Positions 47,485-56,638 of a stretch of DNA of 64,000 bases are shown here, in pieces. A program made the position numbers and the translations under genes. The notes under the pieces are model-generated. The model was not told the DNA's origin. It searched no databases and saw only the letters and a program-made list of their open reading frames with translations. The DNA is from Bacteroidia bacterium (GTDB lineage: Bacteria > Bacteroidota > Ignavibacteria > SZUA-365): NCBI GenBank assembly GCA_027493955.1, contig JAOSJT010000001.1, forward strand, positions 1,971,131 to 2,035,130, written 5' to 3'. Each line of letters opens with the position of its first letter. The first letter of the stretch is position 1.

Positions 47485-48504
47485 ATGCTGCGATTCAAAG
47501 AGATACTCATACACGCAGGAGCATGGCTGCTGTATTCGGCCAACTCGGTGCTGACGTATCCGGCTGAGTATCTCGAACGATATGGCGTGCAGAGCATCGC
47601 TCTCAAGCAGGGGACATTTTACGCGGTCATGACCGTTGGCTTCTACATCAATTACTTTTTCGTGACACCGAAACTGCTCGCGAAAAAGCAGTACTGGGGT
47701 TTCAGCGCTGCGGTCGCCTTGCTTATCCCTCTGATGCTCGGTCTCTTTCTTCTGCATGCACTATTCCTGGACTGGTATTTCGATGCAGGTACGTTTTTCA
47801 TCGATGATCGCATCCCCGCATTGTCGACCATCGCATTTCAGGTTCTTTTCTTTCTCCTCCTCAGCACCGGCGCTCGATTCACCAGAGACTGGTTTCGTTT
47901 GCAGCGGTTGAGTGCCGAATTGAAGCGCGAGCGCGAGAATGCGGAACTGGCGTTACTCCGTCAGCAGCTCAGCCCACATTTCCTTTTCAACGCACTGAAC
48001 AATATTTATTCGCTTGTCATCAATAAATCAGAAGCGGCACCGCGCGCCATCGTCGTGCTTTCGGAATTGATGCGTGCCCTGCTCCGCACCGTAGACGAGA
48101 ACGAAAGCACCTTACGCGAGGAAATCACGCAGTTGACCAGCTATCTGGATCTCAAACGTCTGCAGTACCCTGACGACAATCGAATAGCCTTCACCGTGGA
48201 TGGAGACATTGATGAGAGAAAGGTCTATCCTCTGCTGTTGCTTCCCTTCGTGGAGAATGCCTTCAAGCATGGCGACCTGCATTCTCACGGAACAACGGTG
48301 AACATCCAACTCCGAGTGCAACCAGACCAGTTGCAGCTGATTGTGGCGAACACTCCGTCCGCAGGCAGGAAGGATGACACCAGCGGCATCGGCCTGCACA
48401 ATGTGCGGAAACGGCTGCGCCTGCTGTACCCCAACCGCCACAAACTGGACATTTCCGCAGAACAGCACTTGTACCGCATCGATCTTATTCTGAAAACATC
48501 ATGA
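47485..48504 (+). CDS. LytS/YehU-type sensor histidine kinase
   Basis: 339 aa from ATG 47485; an in-frame upstream ATG at 47404 would add 27 polar residues before the first membrane helix. About four membrane helices span residues 1-145 (for example 'FYAVMTVGFYINYFF', 'FSAAVALLIPLMLGLFLLHA', 'ALSTIAFQVLFFLLLS'). A linker coiled coil (RLQRLSAELKRERENAELAL) leads to the His_kinase domain with the H-box SPHFLFNALNNIYSLV, and to a HATPase with LLPFVENAFKHG and SGIGLHNVRKRL. It should act with the LytTR regulator that overlaps it by 4 bp (ATGA). No periplasmic sensor domain is present, so it probably senses through its membrane part. Confidence 0.88.
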   Translation: MLRFKEILIHAGAWLLYSANSVLTYPAEYLERYGVQSIALKQGTFYAVMTVGFYINYFFVTPKLLAKKQYWGFSAAVALLIPLMLGLFLLHALFLDWYFDAGTFFIDDRIPALSTIAFQVLFFLLLSTGARFTRDWFRLQRLSAELKRERENAELALLRQQLSPHFLFNALNNIYSLVINKSEAAPRAIVVLSELMRALLRTVDENESTLREEITQLTSYLDLKRLQYPDDNRIAFTVDGDIDERKVYPLLLLPFVENAFKHGDLHSHGTTVNIQLRVQPDQLQLIVANTPSAGRKDDTSGIGLHNVRKRLRLLYPNRHKLDISAEQHLYRIDLILKTS

Positions 48505-49199
48505 CCATTTCTTGCCTTGCCGTTGACGACGAACCCCTGGCGCTTGACGTGATCGAAACCTTTGTGCAGAAAATCAGCTGGCTCACATTGGTCGGCCGCT
48601 GCGGCACATCGATGGAAGCATTGCAGATTCTTCGCTCGCGTGAAATCGATCTACTCTTTCTCGACATTCAGCTTCCCGATCTCACGGGCTTCGAATTGCT
48701 GCGTACGCTGAGCAAGCCTCCGATGGTCGTCTTTACCACTGCCTACGCACATTTTGCCGCTGAAAGCTACACCCTGGATGCGTTGGATTACCTCGTGAAA
48801 CCGTTTACGTTCGAACGTTTCGTACGCGCGGCACAGAAAGCGGCGGAAGAACGTACCGACAGACACGTGCACAACGGCTCGTCGCAGTTTTTCATTCATA
48901 CCGATCAGGGAGATGTCTGTATCGACGTGCATGACATCCTCTACATCAAAGGCCTGAATGAATACGCGATCATTAAAACCGGATTGCGGGAGTTCGTCGT
49001 GCGGGAGTCGTTGCGCGATATCGAAGAACGTATCGCGCACTACGGATATCTCCGTGTGCACAAATCATGGATTGTCTCAATCAAGAGCATCGCGGTGATC
49101 GATCGGACCTTTCTCCGGGTTGGCGATGCCGTAATTCCCATCGGAAGAACCTATCACGAGCGTGTCCGGCAAGTCGTTGAAGAACGACGTCTGGGCTGA
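48501..49199 (+). CDS. LytTR-family response regulator
   Basis: 232 aa; the ATG overlaps the kinase stop (ATGA), so the two are co-translated. The receiver domain has DDEP, phospho-acceptor Asp55 (LLFLDIQLPD), FTTAYAHFA and the conserved Lys in DYLVKPF. The LytTR DNA-binding domain (about 130-232) is typical: 'DILYIKGLNEYAIIKTGLRE', 'RESLRDIEERI', 'YLRVHKSWIVSIKSI'. LytTR proteins bind short direct repeats upstream of their targets. The FISUMP gene 64 bp downstream could be one target. Confidence 0.9.
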   Translation: MTISCLAVDDEPLALDVIETFVQKISWLTLVGRCGTSMEALQILRSREIDLLFLDIQLPDLTGFELLRTLSKPPMVVFTTAYAHFAAESYTLDALDYLVKPFTFERFVRAAQKAAEERTDRHVHNGSSQFFIHTDQGDVCIDVHDILYIKGLNEYAIIKTGLREFVVRESLRDIEERIAHYGYLRVHKSWIVSIKSIAVIDRTFLRVGDAVIPIGRTYHERVRQVVEERRLG

Positions 49200-49263
49200 T
49201 GGCGAAGGAATGAATCTGCAACTCATAGAGTACTTTTCCACGCACATGTACAGGAGAATCGTT

Positions 49264-50214
49264 ATGCGTTTATTGCTCCTCATTGCACTGTTGGTTGTCA
49301 TGCCCGCCGTGATGTTGCACGGACAAGGGCATGCCGGTAGTCCCCTCACCGATGCACGGGACGGCCAGACGTATCGTACAGTTATCATCGGCACGCAAAC
49401 CTGGATGGCCGAGAATCTGAACATCGGATCCGTAATTCCATCCAATGCGCCGGGCTCCCTTATGAAGGACAACGGCGTTATCGAGAAATACTGTTGGGGA
49501 GATGACGAAGGAAACTGCGACGGAACCGGCGGAGTGATGAAACGTGGCGGATTCTATGAATGGCAGGAAGCGATGCAATACTGGAATGGTCAGCCGTCGC
49601 TCCCTGTTCAGGGGATCTGTCCCCAGGGATGGCATATCCCGTCAAATAGCGAATGGAACACCCTGCTCAATTATCTCGGAGGCGCGGGTGCGTATGCCGT
49701 ATTGAACGATGGCGGAGCATCTGGTTTTGACGCCCTGATGACCGGGTATCGCTGCACGATGAACGGAGGCTTTCGCGTCAGCGCCATGTCTTCAGACACG
49801 CGCACCTATTTCTGGACCGCCGAACAGACTGATGCCGGAAATGCCCCCTTCATCGAGTTAGGGAAAAACTCTCTCCAGGCCATCAGCTTCCAGAAATCCA
49901 TCGGGCTTTGCGTGCGCTGCGTCAAGGATGCCGTCAATTCGACCGGCAGGCTGGACGTACCGCGGGATCTTACCATACACTCCCTAACCGTTTCTTCACA
50001 GCGTCTTCTGACGGTGCGGTACACTGCGCAGGCTGGAGTGCTGGATGTGATTGTTGCGGATATTCTCGGTCGCGTCCTGTATCAGGGAACGCGGCAGGCC
50101 CTCCCGGGCGACAATGTTTTGCAGATTGATCTCGGAAACGCCGCCGCGGGTACGTGCATCATTCGACTGTCTGCTCATGGGCAGGCAGAGGCACGCATGC
50201 TACAATTTCCGTAG
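49264..50214 (+). CDS. Exported FISUMP (Fib_succ_major) domain protein
   Basis: 316 aa from ATG 49264, with AGGAG upstream; the frame extends further 5' but that part overlaps the regulator gene. The signal peptide is LLLLIALLVVMPAVMLHGQG. The main domain has the FISUMP hallmarks DGQTYRTVIIGTQTWMAENL, 'CWGDDEGNCDGTGGVMK', CPQGWHIPSNSEW and a final cysteine pair (LCVRCVKD). The last 75 residues ('LTVRYTAQAGVLDVIVADIL', 'RLSAHGQAEARMLQFP') look like a divergent T9SS sorting domain. Such proteins are extracellular or surface proteins of unknown activity. It probably belongs with the upstream two-component genes. Confidence 0.8.
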   Translation: MRLLLLIALLVVMPAVMLHGQGHAGSPLTDARDGQTYRTVIIGTQTWMAENLNIGSVIPSNAPGSLMKDNGVIEKYCWGDDEGNCDGTGGVMKRGGFYEWQEAMQYWNGQPSLPVQGICPQGWHIPSNSEWNTLLNYLGGAGAYAVLNDGGASGFDALMTGYRCTMNGGFRVSAMSSDTRTYFWTAEQTDAGNAPFIELGKNSLQAISFQKSIGLCVRCVKDAVNSTGRLDVPRDLTIHSLTVSSQRLLTVRYTAQAGVLDVIVADILGRVLYQGTRQALPGDNVLQIDLGNAAAGTCIIRLSAHGQAEARMLQFP

Positions 50215-50397
50215 GTGCTACGGACTGGTAATGTCACAGCGCGATAATCATCGGCATTCCTCTGATGATTGTCACCGTTCTTCCCTCACACCTTTCGTAA
50301 TATCGTAAGGGCTACGACAGAGGTAGTACCCTTATCACCAGCGTATCAACGAGGGATTAGGGAGTGTGTATCGCAGTTTCAGCACCAGGCCCCGTGT

Positions 50398-50454
50398 CTG
50401 GCGGCCTATCGTCCGCTCCGTAAAAAGTCCCTCAGTGAGGGACTTTTTCATTCC
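50398..50454 (+). repeat. tRNA-end/hairpin repeat, copy 2
   Basis: TATCGTCCGCTCCGTAAAAA then GTCCCTCAGTGAGGGACTTT and TTCATTCC. It matches copy 1 (45005-45061) over about 48 bp with few differences. It includes 12 nt of the tRNA-Asp 3' end, although no tRNA is present here. Confidence 0.75.
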
Positions 50455-50458
50455 TTCA

Positions 50459-50640
50459 GAATCACGGAAATTGCAAACACAGATTGCCTCCTTCCTGTAG
50501 TGCATCTTGACGAAGAAGTGTGAACCGCTCCGCCGGGGCGATGTACACAGGTGCTGGTTCGGATGGAACAGTGGCCGGAGCAGATCGCCGAAATCGGACA
50601 TTCTCCATCGGCTTGTCGGCAAGGCCGATCGAATGCAAAC
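50459..50640 (+). pseudogene. Decayed GIY-YIG gene behind repeat copy 2
   Basis: No intact frame, but the order matches the intact gene at 45084: a GDVHRCWFGWNSGRSRSPKS stretch aligns with HDVRLRLAHHNDGWSRSTKT. At DNA level GGAGCAGATC and the flanking bases (AACAGTGGCCGGAGCAGATC against ATGGCTGGAGCAGATC) are shared. The N-terminal part is scrambled and the C-terminal part is lost. It lies at the same position relative to the repeat as the intact copy. Boundaries are approximate. Confidence 0.55.
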
Positions 50641-50727
50641 CCGCAGATCAATCCTTTTCCTCACAACACGCCGGAGTCATTATCCATCACCCTGGAACAC
50701 GGAAGCACTGGGGGCTCGGACGTCCGG

Positions 50728-50913
50728 TTATCCCTTCTTTTCGCGCTCGCCGCCCGACTTCCACCCGGCAATGAATTGACGCGCGGCGACCCCTGCGACA
50801 ATGATGCCGATGACCACGGCACCGTTCTTGCTCGCATCGATACCGCCGATGATCAGCACGAGACCCAGGAGTACCGCGACAGCGGTCAGGACCAGACGCA
50901 CATTTCGCGACAT
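50728..50913 (-). CDS. Small two-helix membrane protein (61 aa)
   Basis: ATG 50913 with GGAGG 8 nt upstream. Two hydrophobic helices (VLTAVAVLLGLVLIIGGIDA and AVVIGIIVAGVAARQFIAGW) are joined by a short SKNG turn and followed by a charged tail (KSGGEREKKG). No family is recognised. The ribosome-binding site and membrane-like design support a real gene. Confidence 0.65.
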   Translation of the reverse strand: MSRNVRLVLTAVAVLLGLVLIIGGIDASKNGAVVIGIIVAGVAARQFIAGWKSGGEREKKG

Positions 50914-51291
50914 GACACACCTCCATCCAATAATTCGATAACATTACATATACGACATGCTCACCTCGGAGTTTCGCGCGCGCCACATGAACGAACGATC
51001 CCGGTACACAACTCTTATCCATACTGCGGTGCAATATAACCAATCGCATCCTCCCCCGTCCTCTCCAGCAGTGCACACTCCTTGCCGCGTGACAGCGCGA
51101 TGACGCGTGCCGATGCGAGCCGAAGGTTTTCCTTCCCGCCATGGCGCCCTAGTCCAGCGGTCTGCGACCGGAGTGATACTATTCCTGTGTTCTCAGCCAA
51201 ATGCCGGCAACACCTGTAGCATACTCTGTGCAAAGCTCACCGTAAACCGCTATCTTTGCACGAAATCCCCAAACAACTTCCTGGAACTGCC
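50914..51291. other. Intergenic region between divergent genes
   Basis: 378 bases; presumably holds the promoters of the 61-aa membrane protein and the channel gene. I see no gene, hairpin or repeat in it. Confidence 0.5.
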
Positions 51292-52149
51292 ATGGGCGCA
51301 CTGAAACGGAAAATCTGGGAACTGATCGAAGCGGAGGACAGCGGTTCGAGCAGTCGCATGCGCTACGACTGGGTGGACCTGTTCCTGATGACGCTCATTT
51401 CGCTGAACGTCGTTGCGGTGGTGCTCGAGACGGTTCCGGAGTTGGGCCGCTCCTACGCCGCCGCGTTTCGATGGTTTGAGACGTTTTCCGTGATCGTCTT
51501 CACTGTCGAGTACATTATCCGCATCGCGGTGTGCACGGAGAACCCGCTGTTCAAAGGTGCTCTGCGCGGACGACTCCGCTTCGCTCTCACTCCCTTCGCT
51601 ATCATTGACCTGCTCGCCATCCTGCCTTCCCTGCTGCCGCTGTTCTTCGCGCTCGATCTGCGCATACTCCGCATTCTGCGCATTTTCCGTTTCCTGCGCG
51701 TGCTCAAGCTCGGCCGCTACTCGCATTCCCTGCGGGTGATCGGCAGGGTGCTGGCGGCAAAACGTGCGGATCTCGCTGTCACCATTGTCGTCGTCTTGCT
51801 CTTGCTCACACTTGCGTCGAGCGCGATCTACGTGCTGGAGAGCGACGCGCAGCCGGAGGCCTTTACGAGCATTCCCATGTCCATGTGGTGGGGCATCGCC
51901 ACGCTGACTACCGTGGGTTACGGCGATGTGTACCCCATCACCACGCTCGGAAAAATATTCGCCGCCATCATCGCATTGCTCGGTGTGGGTATCGTGGCTC
52001 TCCCCGCGGGCATACTCGCATCGGGATTCTCGGAGGAAATGAACAGGCGTGGCTCGATGTCCGCAACGACGGTCTGTCCTGTCTGTGGACATCGTTTCAC
52101 CACCGACAACGGCGGGGTTGAGCACGCGCCGGGGCACCTTGAGCCATGA
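51292..52149 (+). CDS. Voltage-gated potassium channel family protein
   Basis: 285 aa from ATG 51292. Six transmembrane helices of a Kv-type channel: S1 'DLFLMTLISLNVVAVVLETV', S2 'WFETFSVIVFTVEYIIRIAV', S3 'FAIIDLLAILPSLLPLFFAL', the Arg-rich voltage sensor S4 (LRILRILRIFRFLRVLKLG), S5, a pore loop with the selectivity filter TTVGYGD (206-212) and S6. The short cytoplasmic tail ends in CPVCGHRF, half a zinc-ribbon, as in some bacterial channels. It lacks an RCK domain. K+ selectivity is inferred from GYG. Confidence 0.92.
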   Translation: MGALKRKIWELIEAEDSGSSSRMRYDWVDLFLMTLISLNVVAVVLETVPELGRSYAAAFRWFETFSVIVFTVEYIIRIAVCTENPLFKGALRGRLRFALTPFAIIDLLAILPSLLPLFFALDLRILRILRIFRFLRVLKLGRYSHSLRVIGRVLAAKRADLAVTIVVVLLLLTLASSAIYVLESDAQPEAFTSIPMSMWWGIATLTTVGYGDVYPITTLGKIFAAIIALLGVGIVALPAGILASGFSEEMNRRGSMSATTVCPVCGHRFTTDNGGVEHAPGHLEP

Positions 52150-52292
52150 TCATGTGACAATTGCGCAAGGAGATTCTGAACACGCAGGTCCCCTGCTTTT
52201 GACATCGGAGGATCCGGATAATGGATGCCATCCGAGATAGGGACCACAATCAAACGCCGGCAGACGCATGTATTCCGACGATGCGACAGCGC

Positions 52293-55151
52293 CTAACGGG
52301 CGACGACGATGCGGGATGTGCTGAGCGCATCGCCACTGTGCACGCAGAGGAGATACACGCCGGCCGCGAGATCATCCACAGCTGCCTGCACGTGCAGCGT
52401 CTCCGCTCCGTGCATTCCGTCGGAGAAGACACGGAGTTCACGTCCGAGAGCGTCGCGCAGCGATACGCGGTGCTGTCCGCTCGTCGGGAAATTGACGGCG
52501 ATGTCGAGTCGTGCCACCACCGGATTGGGCCAGCAGTGGACCCGTATGCTTTGCGGCCGGCCGCCTCGTGCGGCGGGAACGACAAGAACGATATCGCTAA
52601 TCTTTACGACAAACTCATCCGCTTCACCCGCACTTTGCAGCGCGCGTCCCCCGATGCTCGCGCTCTCCTGAAATACACCTCCGGCGTAAACAGCCCCGCT
52701 GCTATCCACCGTGATGCAGGTGATGCCGTCCTGGCCGCTGCCGCCGAGACTCGTTGACCAGCGCGCTACTCCTTTCTCGTCATAGCGGAGGATGAAGCCG
52801 TCGGAAATCCCGCGACTGACGAGGGACTGATCTCCGAAGGCCACTGCTCCAACGAAGGCGCCGGCAAGGAAACAGCCGCCCTCGGGGAGCGCCATCACCG
52901 TCGCTCCGCCATCGATATACACCCCGCCGCCGGATTGCGCCCACAGCGGCTGTCCGTCCGGTGCGAGCTTGATCACCGCTGCATCCTGCATCCCCTTTCC
53001 CTGCAACTGAAGGGGCCCGATGTCGGCGCTCCCCTGGAACACCACAGCGACGTACACATTGCCGCTGCCATCTCTGTTCGCAGACGAACAGGCGTCGTCG
53101 TAGGGACCACCGAGCTGCGTACCCCACAACGGAACTCCATCCGCGGAGTATTGCACGGAAAAACCGTCCTTCCCGCCCTTGCTGGTGAAGGTGATATCCG
53201 ACGCCGACGACGTTTGCGGCCCGGAAGACGGCCCCCCGAACGTGGCAGCGGAGGAAAACAATCCCGACACGAGCGGACCGCCGTCCGTACCGACGCTGAC
53301 ATCTCCGGCGCCATCCTCACCGTCCCCGCCGGCGGCGCTGATCCACAGCAGAGACCCGTCGGGATCATAGAGCGCGATGAAGGCATCCTGCGCTCCCTTA
53401 CTGTTGAGCGTCTTCGATTCGAATGTGGCGGTTTCGCTGAAGGCACCCACGACGACGCACCCGGCGGCGGACACGGCATTTCTGAATGCGCGGTCGAGCC
53501 CCGCTCCCCCGCCCTGTCGCACCCAGAGGAGATTTCCGTGCATGCCGTATTTGGCGAGGAACATATCTGATCCGCCGCGGCTGACGAGGTGCCGTCCGCT
53601 GAATTCCGCGGTAGCGCGGAAATATCCGCTGACGTACACGTTGGATTCGGCATCAACCGAAACTCCGATGGCGTAATCGTCTTCCACGCCTCCGGCCCGA
53701 ACAGCCCACATGACCTCTCCGCTCTGGTCCCGTTTCACGACAACGGCATCGGATTTCCCTGCGCTGCTGACGCTGCGCTTCCCGTAGGATGCGGTATGCT
53801 TGAATGCGCCGGCGCTGTAGGTGAATCCGCGCGTATCCACCGCTACGGAGTATATTTCATCGTATCCTTCGCCGCCGCCCTGGCCAGCCCATGTTTCCTC
53901 CCCTTCCTCCGGTGGCGGCGCAGCATCGAAGTGGAAGATATAGCTCTTTCCGTGCGGACGGAAGTTCCACTGGCTATCCGAAGACGTCGATCCCCCCGCA
54001 ACGAACAGACTCCCGTCCGGACGCCATGCGATACCACTCGATCCTGGACCGAGATAGGTGTTGGCCGGAAAAGTGAACACATCTTCGGGCGCATTCACTT
54101 TCCCGTTTTCCAGATCAATGGTTATCAGCTGCACTTGCCAGGGGTTACTGTTCGGCACGATAGTGTAGTAATGCGCTGTTTTTCCGTTCTGCGAAACAAA
54201 TGGCCAACCGGAGTACGGATACGGACTGCCCGGTGCCAACGTGAAGCTGCGCGATACGGGGTCGACAAACATCAATCCGTACTCGGTGTCGCCTGATATG
54301 GGTCTGTAGACCGGAAGAGCGTAGCGGCCGTCGGCGAGCAGCATTTGGCTCATGGGATATCCGACCGAACAGTAGGTCTGCCAACCGGGATCATCGGCGA
54401 TCAGGGCGTCGGAAACAGTCGTGAACGTGCGTGTTGCGGGATCGAAATACTCGACCTGACTGCCCGGCAACGTTTGTCCGGTATTCGTGAGCCCACCGAC
54501 GACGAGGGCACCTCCGTCCGGTGTTGGAAACACATAGGGCAACGATCGCGGAACGTTTAACGGACCCGTTGCGATGAAGCGGTTTTCCGATGCACGCCAG
54601 AGATCCGGCGTCGTCGCCGAAGCGATATCATACCATCCTCCGACCACCAGCGCGTCTCCACTCGTCAGCAACGCACCGAAGGCATTGAGACGATTTTGCA
54701 AGGGACGCGGCAGCAGAGATGACTGGCCTGTCATGGCGTCGTATATCTCGGCGGTGGTGTCAGGCGAAGCGGTGCCGACTCTGGCCGAACCGCCCACCAG
54801 CATGAATCGCCCGCCGCCGAGAGGAATCACAGCCGCACCATCCCTCGGGCGCTGCAAGGTATGCTGCGCCGCGAAATTGTTCGCTGCCGGATCGTATACC
54901 AATACTGCGGCCTGCCCGATAAATCCTTCCCCATGGCCGCCGATCATGACAATCCTCCCATCCCCGAGAACGACTGTAGTCATGCTCATGCGCGCGACGG
55001 GCATATCCGGTCCGGGCGTGACGCTGCCGCCGTAATTCTGCGCTTTGAGCGCGAATTGCGGGAGCGCGACGAGGAGACACAGCGACGCCGACAGAATATA
55101 CAATAGTTTACGATGCAAATAGCAGGTTAAGGAGGCAGAGGGATTATGCAT
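52293..55151 (-). CDS. T9SS-exported Kelch/beta-propeller protein
   Basis: 952 aa from ATG 55151 with GAGG upstream; further in-frame codons 5' do not look coding. Signal peptide: LLYILSASLCLLVALPQFAL. The first half has Kelch-type repeats (GRIVMIGGHGEG, GRFMLVGGSARV, GDALVVGGWYDI, GGALVVGGLTNT), a beta-propeller. The second half (about 420-860) has SBBP-type repeats of about 50 aa (NVYVSGYFRATAEFSGRHLV, 'DMFLAKYGMHGNLLWVRQGG'), probably another propeller. The C-terminus is a sorting domain (CWPNPVVARLDIAV ... DALGRELRVF ... LAAGVYLLCVHSGD). A binding or structural surface role is likely; no catalytic motif is seen. Confidence 0.85.
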   Translation of the reverse strand: MHNPSASLTCYLHRKLLYILSASLCLLVALPQFALKAQNYGGSVTPGPDMPVARMSMTTVVLGDGRIVMIGGHGEGFIGQAAVLVYDPAANNFAAQHTLQRPRDGAAVIPLGGGRFMLVGGSARVGTASPDTTAEIYDAMTGQSSLLPRPLQNRLNAFGALLTSGDALVVGGWYDIASATTPDLWRASENRFIATGPLNVPRSLPYVFPTPDGGALVVGGLTNTGQTLPGSQVEYFDPATRTFTTVSDALIADDPGWQTYCSVGYPMSQMLLADGRYALPVYRPISGDTEYGLMFVDPVSRSFTLAPGSPYPYSGWPFVSQNGKTAHYYTIVPNSNPWQVQLITIDLENGKVNAPEDVFTFPANTYLGPGSSGIAWRPDGSLFVAGGSTSSDSQWNFRPHGKSYIFHFDAAPPPEEGEETWAGQGGGEGYDEIYSVAVDTRGFTYSAGAFKHTASYGKRSVSSAGKSDAVVVKRDQSGEVMWAVRAGGVEDDYAIGVSVDAESNVYVSGYFRATAEFSGRHLVSRGGSDMFLAKYGMHGNLLWVRQGGGAGLDRAFRNAVSAAGCVVVGAFSETATFESKTLNSKGAQDAFIALYDPDGSLLWISAAGGDGEDGAGDVSVGTDGGPLVSGLFSSAATFGGPSSGPQTSSASDITFTSKGGKDGFSVQYSADGVPLWGTQLGGPYDDACSSANRDGSGNVYVAVVFQGSADIGPLQLQGKGMQDAAVIKLAPDGQPLWAQSGGGVYIDGGATVMALPEGGCFLAGAFVGAVAFGDQSLVSRGISDGFILRYDEKGVARWSTSLGGSGQDGITCITVDSSGAVYAGGVFQESASIGGRALQSAGEADEFVVKISDIVLVVPAARGGRPQSIRVHCWPNPVVARLDIAVNFPTSGQHRVSLRDALGRELRVFSDGMHGAETLHVQAAVDDLAAGVYLLCVHSGDALSTSRIVVAR

Positions 55152-55342
55152 GGCGGGTATCCTCGCAGGTGAGATGCAGGTGCATGGTTGTGGGAAGCGT
55201 GAGGCGGCGCGACGCGCAGCGCTCGGGATGAATCTGTTTCCGTACTGCAAAAATATCGAGGACGCGGACACGGCGCAATGTGTGCAACGTCTGCGTCAAA
55301 CGTTGGCCGCAGCGTGGTATTCCCGTAATACCCGATGGCAGA

Positions 55343-55945
55343 TCAGCCGGCTGAACGTCCCGTAAAGAGTCGCCGCCTGAAACGGATGACGATGATCGTT
55401 CCAAGAATCAGCGCCGCCCCGGCCGCAAACAGCGGTAGCAGGACCGCAAGCACTGTCATCACGGTAGAGCTTCCCAACTCCACCGTTGAAAGTATCGGAT
55501 TCGACAATCCTCCGGAAAGTCCGGTGGAACCGGCGCGCAGCACTGTCGTCCCGGCCTGCACCAGAGCGGCTATACCTCCTCCTCCGATAAGCGCCAGCGA
55601 CCAGCGCAACAGCGGTGACATGTCGCCGACAACGGATGCCGTTGCCATGATGCCGGCCAGGACCGCGAGCGGCCCCGTTATCGTGTCGAGAAGATTGTCC
55701 AGCCAGGGGATGTAGTATGCAGCGATTTCCACCACCGTGGCTGTGCCGAAGGCGATGAGCGCGGGCCAGCTCGCCATCCATGCGAAGCCGTCGCCGAGAC
55801 CGACATGTCCGGCCATCGAAGCGATACTGATACCCAGCAACGGGACAAAGACTCTGAAACCGCACGCCGCGCTCAGTCCCACGCCGAGGGCAACGCTGAG
55901 CAGAATTTCCATGGTCGGGGCATCCGCAAGTCCGGCGACTGTCAT
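55343..55945 (-). CDS. DUF4126 family membrane protein
   Basis: 200 aa from ATG 55945, behind a G-rich ribosome-binding site (GAGGGGGTGGAG). Four or five hydrophobic helices with the family hallmarks SAACGFRVFVPLLGISIASM, 'WPALIAFGTATVVEIAAYYI' and 'DTITGPLAVLAGIMATASV', plus a final helix before a basic tail (RFRRRLFTGRSAG). The function of the family is unknown. Confidence 0.8.
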   Translation of the reverse strand: MTVAGLADAPTMEILLSVALGVGLSAACGFRVFVPLLGISIASMAGHVGLGDGFAWMASWPALIAFGTATVVEIAAYYIPWLDNLLDTITGPLAVLAGIMATASVVGDMSPLLRWSLALIGGGGIAALVQAGTTVLRAGSTGLSGGLSNPILSTVELGSSTVMTVLAVLLPLFAAGAALILGTIIVIRFRRRLFTGRSAG

Positions 55946-56280
55946 CTCCACCCCCTCGCGTTATGGTAGGACTGCGATTTGATAGAGCGATGCTCCGGCA
56001 TGCTCCGCCGGGACGGCGCCGTCCATACATGCTGCGTCTCCGCGTGCACTGCGGAATCAAAAGCCACGGGTTCCTTTACCTCTGATATCTCCTGATACTC
56101 CCCTGTCGGTTGTCCGCCGGAATAAGGGTTTCCGGTCTGTGCCTGCCCCGTACCACCGACACGAAGGCAGACGAGCAACGGGAGCACCACCGGACTGCTA
56201 CCGCCACCCACCGTGGTTATCGGCAAAATTCCCCGAAGATCAGCCACGTTTGTGCTCGCTCTGCGTGCTTGCCATCGCAT
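55942..56280 (-). CDS. Possible small protein upstream of the DUF4126 gene (uncertain)
   Basis: 112 codons whose stop overlaps the DUF4126 start, which would fit an operon. The translation has a short apolar stretch (SSPVVLPLLVCLRVGGTGQA) followed by a polar tail. No ribosome-binding site or family is recognised, so it may be a chance frame. Confidence 0.3.
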   Translation of the reverse strand: MRWQARRASTNVADLRGILPITTVGGGSSPVVLPLLVCLRVGGTGQAQTGNPYSGGQPTGEYQEISEVKEPVAFDSAVHAETQHVWTAPSRRSMPEHRSIKSQSYHNARGWR

Positions 56281-56638
56281 AGTCCTATGCCTTTCTTGTT
56301 TCCTGATGTCACATCGGTTGGCTGCTTCTTCGCGTCATGCGCCTTGTGCTCTATCGGGGTGGCCCCAGACGATGCAGACCGAATTGCTTCGCCGAGAAGT
56401 ACTATCCAGTTCCCTCGAATCTAATGAAATCGTGCCGGAAAAACACAGATTTGCCATGTATTCGACATGGATGTCATGAGTGCACGTTGATGGGAGGAAC
56501 TTGAAACAGGCACTGCGTGTGCGGCGCGAGACGGTAGTGCCGGCGCGGCCAAGTGCTTCATCTTCTGACACGAGCAAGAAAGCATGCAGCCGCCGGGGCT
56601 GATGATCCCGGTCGGCTGCTGTGATCTGTCTACGAGTG
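56281..56638. other. Intergenic stretch
   Basis: 358 bases downstream of the XRE-like gene. I see no convincing gene or structured element. Confidence 0.5.

Noticed and set aside
44930-50640. Integrative element or prophage at tRNA-Asp
   Set aside because: tRNA-end repeats exist, but no integrase, recombinase, or phage or conjugation gene lies between them. Kept only as an alternative for the GIY-YIG cassette finding.
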